A stretch of DNA of 14,471 bases, taken from NCBI GenBank assembly GCA_005787865.1, contig SXZN01000030.1, forward strand, positions 1 to 14,471, read 5' to 3'. This DNA is from Opitutaceae bacterium (GTDB lineage: Bacteria; Verrucomicrobiota; Verrucomicrobiia; Opitutales; Opitutaceae). The translations under genes were made by a program, and so were the position numbers. Shown here in pieces: positions 1 to 5,933 of this stretch. The notes below the pieces were generated by a model that saw only the letters and a program-made list of their open reading frames with translations, had not been told where the DNA came from and did no database searches. Each line of letters starts with the position of its first letter. The stretch's first letter is position 1.

Positions 1-488
1 ACGTCCAGCGGAGTAAAACCGGCGCCGAGAATGCTGACGCGGGAGCCGACGGGGGCGCGGGTGGCTTCCGAGCGAATAATATACCGGCTCATGATTTTCA
101 TCGTTTGGAGCGCGGTATAAACCTCGTTGGACTGCGCGCTGGTCTGATGCTCGATCATGTAGTTACAGATAAAGTAATAAGAAGCTCCGGCGCGACCGGC
201 GGGGATCTGATAGTCGAATTCCCAAATATCGGCTCCGACCGAATTTTTGGTCATGGGATAGCTGGTGCTATCGATGATAATCCGCGGGGCAATGCTGGCG
301 CGATCGATGCGCTTAGAATCGGGCCGGAAGCTCGCGGTGATCGTATAGATCTGGGAGGGGTTTTGCGGGACGGTTTCCGGCGTGAGGTTCGTGATCGTGA
401 GATTGCAGCCGGTCAGCACCAGCAGCCCGAGGGCCGCGGCGAGGGCGGAAAAAAATCTGCTCGCGTGAAGGAAGGGAGTCTTATGCAT
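1..488 (-). CDS. IPT/TIG-domain lipoprotein, C-terminus beyond the window
   Basis: An open frame runs from an ATG at 488-486 off the left edge, giving 162 codons without a stop. The first 28 residues are a lipoprotein signal: basic start, hydrophobic stretch SALAAALGLLVL, then lipobox LTGC with the acylated cysteine at residue 28. The predicted product is an exported, lipid-anchored envelope protein. Residues about 29-135 form a beta-rich region I cannot assign to a named family, with motifs such as NPSQIYTITA and EFDYQIPAGR. From about residue 145, RAPVGSRVSILGAGFTPLD matches the opening of an IPT/TIG immunoglobulin-like fold (pattern G-x-x-V-x-I-x-G-x-G-F). The lipobox is seen directly; the IPT/TIG call is family knowledge from a short stretch. 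The gene is transcribed divergently from hemW. No Shine-Dalgarno sequence is visible before the ATG. The function is unknown; surface binding or adhesion is only a guess. Confidence 0.8.
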   Translation of the reverse strand, partial: MHKTPFLHASRFFSALAAALGLLVLTGCNLTITNLTPETVPQNPSQIYTITASFRPDSKRIDRASIAPRIIIDSTSYPMTKNSVGADIWEFDYQIPAGRAGASYYFICNYMIEHQTSAQSNEVYTALQTMKIMSRYIIRSEATRAPVGSRVSILGAGFTPLD

Positions 489-551
489 TTGTTTTGTAGA
501 TAGCCGAGGCCACGTAGGCTGTTGGCAGGTCGTAAATTGACAACTTTCATA

Positions 552-1766
552 ATGGTCGAGTTCCCCTCAGGGCAAGAAAAAGCGCAGCCGATATCGCCGC
601 CCCCGTCCCCGTCACCGCTGGGCGTCTATATCCATGTCCCGTTTTGTGCGACTACTTGCGACTTTTGTGCATTTTATCAGACCGTGCCCAAAGGTGATGC
701 GGTGCGCCGATATCTCGATGGGGTGGAGCTGGAAGCAGGCCTAGTGCCGTGGCAGGGGCGGCGGATCAGCACGGCTTTTTGGGGCGGGGGCACGCCGGGC
801 TTATTGCGTCCGGCTGAGATCGAGCAATTAGGTCGCACGATGTTGCGGGGCGGCGAGGCGCCCGCGGAGTGGTCGGTGGAACTGGCTCCCGCCACCGTGA
901 CTGAAGATCGGCTCGCGGTGTTGCAGGCGCTCGGGGTTACGCGAATTTCGCTGGGAGTGCAAAGTTTTCGGCCTGATCTGCTTGATGCTTTGGGACGGCA
1001 GCACACGCCGGCCCAAATTTATCGAGCTTACGACCTGATTCGTGCGCGGGGTTTCGCCAGCGTTAATCTTGATCTGATGTTTGCGTTGCCCGGGCAGACC
1101 GAAACTCAATGGCGGGCCGATCTCGATGAGGCGCTCCGGCTCGCGCCGGATCATCTGTCCACCTACTGTTTAACTTTTGAGGAAGACACCGCGCTCTGGG
1201 TTAAATTATCACAGGGCAAGGTGAAGTTGGACGTCGAGAAGGAGGCCCTTTTTTATCAACACACGTGGGATTATCTGCGTGCGGCGGGCTACGCTCAGTA
1301 CGAGGTGTCTAATTTTTCGCGCCCGGGGCAGGTCTGCCAGCACAACCTTAACACGTGGAATATGTATGAGTGGGTCGGGCTGGGGCCTTCGGCGGCTTCG
1401 CAGGATACGGGTTGGCGGAGCAGTAATCCGGCCGATCTCGGTCAGTGGTTGGTTGACGTGGAGCGCGGGCAGCGGGCGACTAGTGATCGCGTCGCCTTGA
1501 CGCCGGATTTGCTGGCCGCGGATGCGGTAATTTTTGGGCTGCGAATGAATGCCGGCGTTTCGCTACCGCATTTACAACGTCGCTTTCCGGCGGCGCCGTG
1601 GGCGCAGTTGCACGATGCATTGCCCGAATTTATGGCCGAGGGGTTGCTGGAGGCCACGGTGGCCGGACAAATTAGTCTGACGGACCGCGGGCGCTTACTC
1701 GCTGATGCGCTGGGCGCGGAAATTCTTGAAGCTTTTGCGACTTCCGTAAAAACATCATCGCCATGA
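552..1766 (+). CDS. hemW: HemW-like radical SAM protein (haem chaperone / coproporphyrinogen III oxidase-like)
   Basis: A 404-residue cytoplasmic protein of the HemN/HemW family. HemW inserts or carries haem for respiratory proteins and was formerly misannotated as oxygen-independent coproporphyrinogen oxidase. The radical SAM [4Fe-4S] motif is IHVPFCATTCDFCAFY, with cysteines 32, 36 and 39 in CxxxCxxC spacing. It is followed by the SAM-binding GGGTP (78-82), LDLMFALPGQT, YEVSNFSRPG and HNLNTW, then a HemN C-terminal winged-helix region (AVIFGLRMNAGVSLPHL). HNLNTW and the extra-cysteine-free motif fit HemW better than true HemN. The usual GAGAHS is GPSAAS here, a local deviation. I chose the ATG at 552; an in-frame TTG at 522 would add ten residues with no family support. 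Residues 12-22 are proline/serine-rich. The stop overlaps the next start (ATGA), implying translational coupling with the downstream lipoprotein. Length is normal for the family. Confidence 0.9.
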   Translation: MVEFPSGQEKAQPISPPPSPSPLGVYIHVPFCATTCDFCAFYQTVPKGDAVRRYLDGVELEAGLVPWQGRRISTAFWGGGTPGLLRPAEIEQLGRTMLRGGEAPAEWSVELAPATVTEDRLAVLQALGVTRISLGVQSFRPDLLDALGRQHTPAQIYRAYDLIRARGFASVNLDLMFALPGQTETQWRADLDEALRLAPDHLSTYCLTFEEDTALWVKLSQGKVKLDVEKEALFYQHTWDYLRAAGYAQYEVSNFSRPGQVCQHNLNTWNMYEWVGLGPSAASQDTGWRSSNPADLGQWLVDVERGQRATSDRVALTPDLLAADAVIFGLRMNAGVSLPHLQRRFPAAPWAQLHDALPEFMAEGLLEATVAGQISLTDRGRLLADALGAEILEAFATSVKTSSP

Positions 1767-2260
1767 TCTCCCGCTCTCCACGATTGCTCGGCCTGATTTT
1801 GCTGCTGTTGGTTGGCGTAGTTGGTTGTCAGTCCTCGAGGCCAGTGGTCCCACCACTGGTGGCGCGATTTTTTCTCGAAGTCCGGCCGGGTGAAGGCGGC
1901 GTACCGCTGACGCTGCCGGTGAGCGGCGTGCTGATCACGGTTAATGCGAAACCCGTGATCGTCGAAAATGACCTCGTCAACGCGGAGATCGCGCGAGTGG
2001 ATCTAGGGCCCTGTTTGCTGCTCCAGCTTACCCCGGCCGCGAGTCGCGATCTCTATCGATTGTCGGTCGCCCAGCAGGGGCAGCGGCTCGTGTTGGTCTT
2101 AAATGATGTGCCGGTAGGCGCGCGGCGGCTCGAACCGGCGATGGCGGCAGATGGAATATTAATTTTTATTGAGACGCCGGTGACTGATTTGGCTGAGCAA
2201 GTGGCTCGGCTCAAGCATACTTCAAAGGCGATCGCGGCGGCGGCGCGGTCAGCCCCTTGA
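1763..2260 (+). CDS. Small lipoprotein with a SecD P1-head-like domain
   Basis: A 165-residue protein whose start overlaps the hemW stop by ATGA. Residues 1-22 are a lipoprotein signal: RSPRLLGLILLLLVGVVGC, with the lipobox cysteine at 22, so an exported lipid-anchored protein is expected. The mature part resembles the periplasmic P1 head subdomain of SecD/SecDF. It has an early VIVENDLVNAEIARVDLG segment (the P1 pattern of a turn plus D-x-x-x-A-x-V), then LLLQLTPAASRDLYRLS, QGQRLVLVLNDVPVGARRLEP, a short strand, and a closing TDLAEQVARLK helix. No transmembrane export domain follows, so it is not a translocase itself. The domain call is my inference from pattern, not a profile match. The M23 peptidase starts 3 bp after its stop, suggesting a shared envelope role. 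An unrelated beta-alpha fold is the main alternative. Confidence 0.65.
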   Translation: MISRSPRLLGLILLLLVGVVGCQSSRPVVPPLVARFFLEVRPGEGGVPLTLPVSGVLITVNAKPVIVENDLVNAEIARVDLGPCLLLQLTPAASRDLYRLSVAQQGQRLVLVLNDVPVGARRLEPAMAADGILIFIETPVTDLAEQVARLKHTSKAIAAAARSAP

Positions 2261-2263
2261 GTC

Positions 2264-3343
2264 ATGATCGAGCTATGGTTTAGGGCTAAATTCAGCGCGG
2301 CCTCGGTCGGGTGGCTTCGGCAGGCCGCGGCTAGCCGCGGCTGTTTGCTCGGGCTCAGTTTTTTCGTGGCACCATTTAGTTTGGCGCAACGGTTGGAGCT
2401 GACTTGGCCGACGCCCAATCGAGCTTGGGAGCAAGGTCGCGGTAGCGCGGCTTGGGTCCAGCCCACGGTGTCGGGCGATCCGGAGTCCGGTCTTTTTGGC
2501 TGTGTGCGGAGTGCTGGCGGACAATTTCACGAAGGACTCGATATTAAACCCGTGGGTCGCGATGCGCGCGGTGAGCCCACCGATAAGATTTTTGCCGCGC
2601 TACCGGGGGTGGTGCGCTATATCAGCACCAAGCCTGGGGAAAGTAATTATGGCCGCTATATTGTCATCGAGCATCCGGGCGTAACGCCGGCGGTTTTCAC
2701 CCTTTATGCCCATCTGGCTAAAATTGAACCGGGGGTTGGGGTGGGGAGCAATGTCCAGCTGGGGCAGGTGATTGCGACGATGGGTCGCAGTGCCGGGGGT
2801 GGGGGCATTCCGGTGGAGCGGGCGCATCTGCATTTTGAGATCGGGCTGATGGCGACGACTGGTTTCTCGTCTTGGTATACGTGGAAAAAATTCGGCAGTA
2901 CCAACGAGCACGGGCTGTGGAACGGCATGAATTTAATGGGCCTCGATCCACTCGATTTTCTCCGGCAATGGCGGGAGCGCCGAGTGGATAATCTTCAGCA
3001 ATATTTTGCGAATATGCGGAGCGTCGTGCGCGTGCGCGTCGTGACCACCCGAACCCCAGATTTTATCCGGCGTTATCCAGCGTTGCTCCGCAAGCCGTTG
3101 CCGCTGGGGTTTGTCTCGGGCTGGGAAATTGAGTGCAACGCGACGGGCCTCCCGTTTGCGTGGACGCCGCTCGGTCCGGCGGAGGTCGCGGGGTTACGAT
3201 CAGAGTCGGTGCACATTAGGTCAGTCGAAGCGGCGAGCGTCCGGGCCTATCGTTGCAAATCATTGGTCAAGCAGCGCGGCTCGAGCTATGGGCCCGGCGG
3301 AGATTTGCAGACCATGCTGCAGCTGATTTTTGGACTGCGGTGA
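2264..3343 (+). CDS. Secreted M23 (LytM/DD-endopeptidase-type) metallopeptidase
   Basis: A 359-residue protein with an N-terminal hydrophobic signal (about residues 26-41, GCLLGLSFFVAPFSLA, likely cut near A41) and a peptidase M23 domain. M23 enzymes cleave peptidoglycan cross-bridges using zinc. All the expected ligands and catalytic positions are present: H89 and D93 in FHEGLDI, H150 in LYAHL, and H188/H190 in AHLHFEI. The domain therefore looks active rather than a degenerate EnvC-type activator. Between them lie GVVRYI and VQLGQVIATMGRS, typical of the M23 beta-sheet core. Residues about 200-250 and the C-terminal 110 residues (252-359, two cysteines at 291 and 331) match no domain I recognise. 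It sits last in the hemW-lipoprotein operon, 3 bp after the preceding stop. It converges on the TPR gene with a 17-bp gap and no clear terminator. Confidence 0.88.
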   Translation: MIELWFRAKFSAASVGWLRQAAASRGCLLGLSFFVAPFSLAQRLELTWPTPNRAWEQGRGSAAWVQPTVSGDPESGLFGCVRSAGGQFHEGLDIKPVGRDARGEPTDKIFAALPGVVRYISTKPGESNYGRYIVIEHPGVTPAVFTLYAHLAKIEPGVGVGSNVQLGQVIATMGRSAGGGGIPVERAHLHFEIGLMATTGFSSWYTWKKFGSTNEHGLWNGMNLMGLDPLDFLRQWRERRVDNLQQYFANMRSVVRVRVVTTRTPDFIRRYPALLRKPLPLGFVSGWEIECNATGLPFAWTPLGPAEVAGLRSESVHIRSVEAASVRAYRCKSLVKQRGSSYGPGGDLQTMLQLIFGLR

Positions 3344-3360
3344 GGCTGAGCCCTGGCGGG

Positions 3361-3735
3361 TCAACTCTGCGGCTTGAGCTGATGGATCAGTTTTTGAAAC
3401 TCCGGTTTAGATTTCAAGCCCTCGAGGTCGGGGTCCTGCTGCATCCAGTCGAGATCATCGTAGCCTAACGAAATTGCCGTGCGCAGGGCGCGGAGGGCAT
3501 CGGGGCGTTTTTTGCACAAGGCTAAGCTGCAGGCTAAATTATAATGGGCGGTGGGGTTAGCGGGTTCGAGCCGTACCAGTTTGCGATCCATGCGTAAGCC
3601 ATCGACGATGCGGCCGGCTTTCGTGTAGAGCCCGCCGAGCAGGCCGACGACCTCGGTGTAGCCGGGGCAGCGTTGATGGACGGCTTCGAAGAACTGAATT
3701 TCGAATTGTGAATCGTGTTTAGCGGGACGGAGCAT
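3361..3735 (-). CDS. Short tetratricopeptide-repeat protein
   Basis: A 124-residue soluble protein without signal or membrane segments. Residues about 24-80 form two helical repeats: YTEVVGLLGGLYTKAGRIVD, and then the TPR-like ANPTAHYNLACSLALCKKRPDALRALRTAISLG. The latter shows the A/G-Y-A spacing typical of a TPR. The tail YDDLDWMQQDPDLEGLKSKPEF is a recurrent ending of short bacterial TPR proteins, where a capping helix follows the last repeat. It presumably serves as a protein-interaction adaptor; no partner can be named. The ATG at 3735 begins one nucleotide after the stop of the Fur-family gene, so it is almost certainly translationally coupled and the two products may act together. The stop is 17 bp from the converging M23 stop. 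Confidence 0.8.
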   Translation of the reverse strand: MLRPAKHDSQFEIQFFEAVHQRCPGYTEVVGLLGGLYTKAGRIVDGLRMDRKLVRLEPANPTAHYNLACSLALCKKRPDALRALRTAISLGYDDLDWMQQDPDLEGLKSKPEFQKLIHQLKPQS

Positions 3736-3736
3736 G

Positions 3737-4204
3737 TTATTTTTTACGATGGTGAGGGCAGCGGCCGCTCGAGTGAAAGGCGATGCACTGGGCGCTCACT
3801 TGCAGACGTTGGGCGATCGGTTTGAGGCCGAGTTTCAAAGCGACCGTGCTGCCATACCATTCCATAAAAGGCGCATTAATTTCGGAGATTCTGTGGCAAT
3901 CAACGCACACCACTTGGGCTACTTCCGTGGCGCCGCTGCTGGTGGCAAAATAAAATTTCTCGCCAGAGCCAATATCAACTTCGCGTAAAAGGAGGCAGGC
4001 GGTCATGAGAGGCAGCGTGCGGTACACTGTGGCGCGCGAGACCGAGTCATCGAGTGCGCGGGCCTGATCGAGGAGTTGCTCGGCGGTGAAATGCTCGGTT
4101 TGCGCCAAGGCGGCGGCAAAAATGGCGAGGCGTTGATTAGTTACCCGGAGCCCTCGGCTGGCCAGATAGGCTTGGAATTTTTCGCGGGCAACAACGTGAC
4201 TCAC
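3737..4204 (-). CDS. Fur-family transcriptional regulator lacking the sensory histidine cluster
   Basis: A 155-residue cytoplasmic DNA-binding protein of the Fur/PerR/Zur family. It has the N-terminal winged helix (LRVTNQRLAIF, HFTAEQLLDQ, and recognition helix SRATVYRTLPLM, residues 56-67) and a C-terminal dimerisation domain. The structural zinc pair C100-V-D-C103 is kept. The second pair is C149-P-H-H, where a histidine replaces the usual last cysteine. The sensory motif normally reading HHxHxxC before the first cysteine is ATEVAQVVC here, so its histidines are gone. Iron or peroxide sensing by the standard site is therefore unlikely. I chose the GTG at 4204; a TTG at 4240 would add twelve residues. 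It follows the MFS gene by 73 bp on the same strand and is coupled to the TPR gene. The specific subfamily (Fur, Zur, PerR) cannot be decided. Confidence 0.85.
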   Translation of the reverse strand: MSHVVAREKFQAYLASRGLRVTNQRLAIFAAALAQTEHFTAEQLLDQARALDDSVSRATVYRTLPLMTACLLLREVDIGSGEKFYFATSSGATEVAQVVCVDCHRISEINAPFMEWYGSTVALKLGLKPIAQRLQVSAQCIAFHSSGRCPHHRKK

Positions 4205-4277
4205 GGCGGCAATGTCGGGGCGGCACTTTCGTGCTGTCAACTCGGAAGCGGGGGAGGCGGGGCGGCCGGGGGACGGT

Positions 4278-5649
4278 TTACTCTGGGGCGGTGTAACGGG
4301 TGTTACCGCCGAACTGTTGCCAACGACGAGCGACGCTGCGGCTGAGGCCCAGCGCTAACGCCGCGAGCAAGCTACTGGCTAGAAAAGTATAGCGATAATC
4401 ACTCCCCAGTCGATCGAGCAGGGCGCTCAGGAGTGGGCCCAGACCCATATTAAAGATGGCCGCAATCAGACTGCCCGCGGCGGCGAATTGGGCGAATTTT
4501 AATTTGGGGTAGAGCATTTGACCAATGGCGGCCGTGCCGGTGAAGAAAACTCCCGAAACAATCCCGTGGGCGAGGAGCACGATGCCATAGGACGGCTGAT
4601 CGTGCACCCAGACGAAACCGGCCAACATCAGGGCGGCATAGAGTAAAAGAGCCCCTTGCCCGACGCGAAGCGGGTGGTAGCGATCCGCTAGCCAGCCGAG
4701 CGGAAAGGATAAGCCAAATGAGGTCAGAAAAGTTATCGCGAGATATTTACCATAAATCTCCATCGTCATTCCGTAGCTTTTCGCGGTATAAATGGCGAAC
4801 GTGTTGACCGGAAGAAAGGCCGCGTTGGCCAAAGCGATAAAGGAAAAGACCCACAGATAATAAGGTTTCGATAAGCAATCGCGGAAATAAGCGCCCATCG
4901 CCTCAACCACAAGAGGTCGGCCCGGGGTGGTGGGCGGCGGCGGCGGATAGTCCCCTTCCTTGATCCGCAAGCACATCACCGAAAAACCAACGCCATAAAT
5001 AAGTCCCACGGTGGCTAAAATAATCGAGTAGCTGGTCTCCGCGTGGCCGATGATTTTCCAGTTAAATAAAATACCCGCCCCCAGCCCCACGGCGCGGAAG
5101 AGGCCGTAAAAACGACCGAGCCACGCGCGCGGCACGACATCGTTGGTCAGTCCATTAAAGAGCGCGTTGGAAATGACTACCCCGATTTCGAAAACAATCC
5201 AGCAAGCCCCCATGGTCCAGAGGATGGTCTGGTTGACATTAGCGGGGTCGCCGCCGCTCCAGCGGTGGATGGCCCGCCCGATCGCGGGGCTGTAGGCTAG
5301 GCCTAACATGGCGAGCGTCACAAAAGGCGTGGGCCATAAAAGAAAAGGCAGACGTCGTCCCCGGCGACTCCGGTGACGATCGCTCCAATAACTAACGATC
5401 GGACCAACAAAGAAAATAATTGCTTGGGGGATGGTTAGGAGAAAAAATTCCGGTAAAAAAATCACTGGCTTGATGCTTTTTGAGCATTAGCTGGGTAACG
5501 GGGACCGCTGATCTTTCGCGCAGCATGTAGGCGAAATCACCGAATAGCAGCCAAGTGAACAGCAGCGCGAGTCCGGCTGTCGTGTAGGTCAGGGTACCGA
5601 CGGACCAAGTTTTTTGGTCAGCGGGAGGGGGCAAATGAGCTGAAGTCAT
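4278..5649 (-). pseudogene. MFS transporter interrupted by a one-base frameshift
   Basis: Two overlapping minus-strand frames together encode one major facilitator superfamily protein of about 456 residues. The first begins at the ATG at 5649 (MTSAHLPPPADQ) and carries the first membrane helix, AGLALLFTWLLFGDFAYMLR, and the family-typical SAVPVTQLMLKKHQASDFF. It then reads into a stop at 5392. The second frame, open from about 5465 to 4278, carries the remaining helices, starting LLTIPQAIIFFVGPIVSYWSDRHRSRRGRRLP, which includes the MFS signature loop between helices 2 and 3. Dropping one T in the minus-strand T6 run (5442-5447) joins ASDFFTGIF to LLTIPQ cleanly; the T7 run at 5455-5461 is the alternative site. 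The substrate is not determinable. It could be a true pseudogene, a homopolymer sequencing error or a slippage site. It heads the operon with the Fur-like and TPR genes. Confidence 0.8.
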
Positions 5650-5682
5650 CGGGCAGGGCAGATTCGGAAAATGGGGGCGAGG

Positions 5683-5711
5683 ATAATTAATCGGCGCAAG
5701 CTGCTTCGCAA
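5683..5711 (-). promoter_or_regulatory. Candidate sigma-70-type promoter for the MFS-Fur-TPR operon
   Basis: Read on the minus strand, TTGCGA (5711-5706) and AATTAT (5688-5683) are separated by 17 bp. Each matches the -35 and -10 consensus at four of six positions. Transcription would start near 5676 and leave a leader of roughly 27 nt before the ATG at 5649. It is the best promoter-like pair I found in this AT-rich part of an otherwise GC-rich window, but the match is weak. Confidence 0.3.
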
Positions 5712-5722
5712 AAAATAATTAA
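5683..5722. repeat. Two direct copies of ATAATTAA in the MFS-priA divergent region
   Basis: The octamer ATAATTAA occurs at 5683-5690 and again at 5715-5722, in the same orientation and 32 bp apart start to start, close to three helical turns. Between them is an imperfect small hairpin, GCGCAAGCTGCTTCGC. The upstream copy overlaps the proposed -10 box. This arrangement could be a paired operator, but AT-rich octamers arise easily by chance in intergenic DNA. Confidence 0.3.
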
Positions 5723-5933
5723 GGGCAGGCTCGGCGCGACAGGGGTAATCACGTTAAGGCGTGCGGAAAAATACCCTGATCGGCAAGAGCGTTGTAGCCG
5801 ATTTCACCGCCGGGGTGCCGCGCTTGTGGACCGGCGCGAAGCTAGCGCTGGGGCGAGCCGGCTGGGCCGGGCGGCGGCGGAATATCGCGACCGTGCATTG
5901 ACTCAGTCCCGCGGGCGAACATTCACTTGCAGG

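Noticed and set aside
105..503. A plus-strand open frame of 132 codons across the left-hand lipoprotein.
   Set aside because: It opposes a frame with a clear signal peptide and IPT/TIG start; its own translation shows no domain and is a shadow of the GC-rich opposite strand.
537..542. An exact TTGACA hexamer before hemW.
   Set aside because: It lies 9 bp before the chosen ATG, so a -10 box at normal spacing would fall inside the coding region, and none is seen there.
5761..5901. A GTG-initiated 46-codon frame upstream of priA, ending in an arginine-rich tail.
   Set aside because: It is short, lacks a ribosome-binding site and family resemblance, and GC-rich DNA gives such frames by chance. 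It is also the only reason to doubt that the priA upstream region is non-coding.
5826..5933. An in-frame extension of PriA from a GTG.
   Set aside because: The 36 extra residues are arginine- and alanine-rich with no resemblance to PriA N-termini, whereas the ATG at 5934 aligns with the family start.
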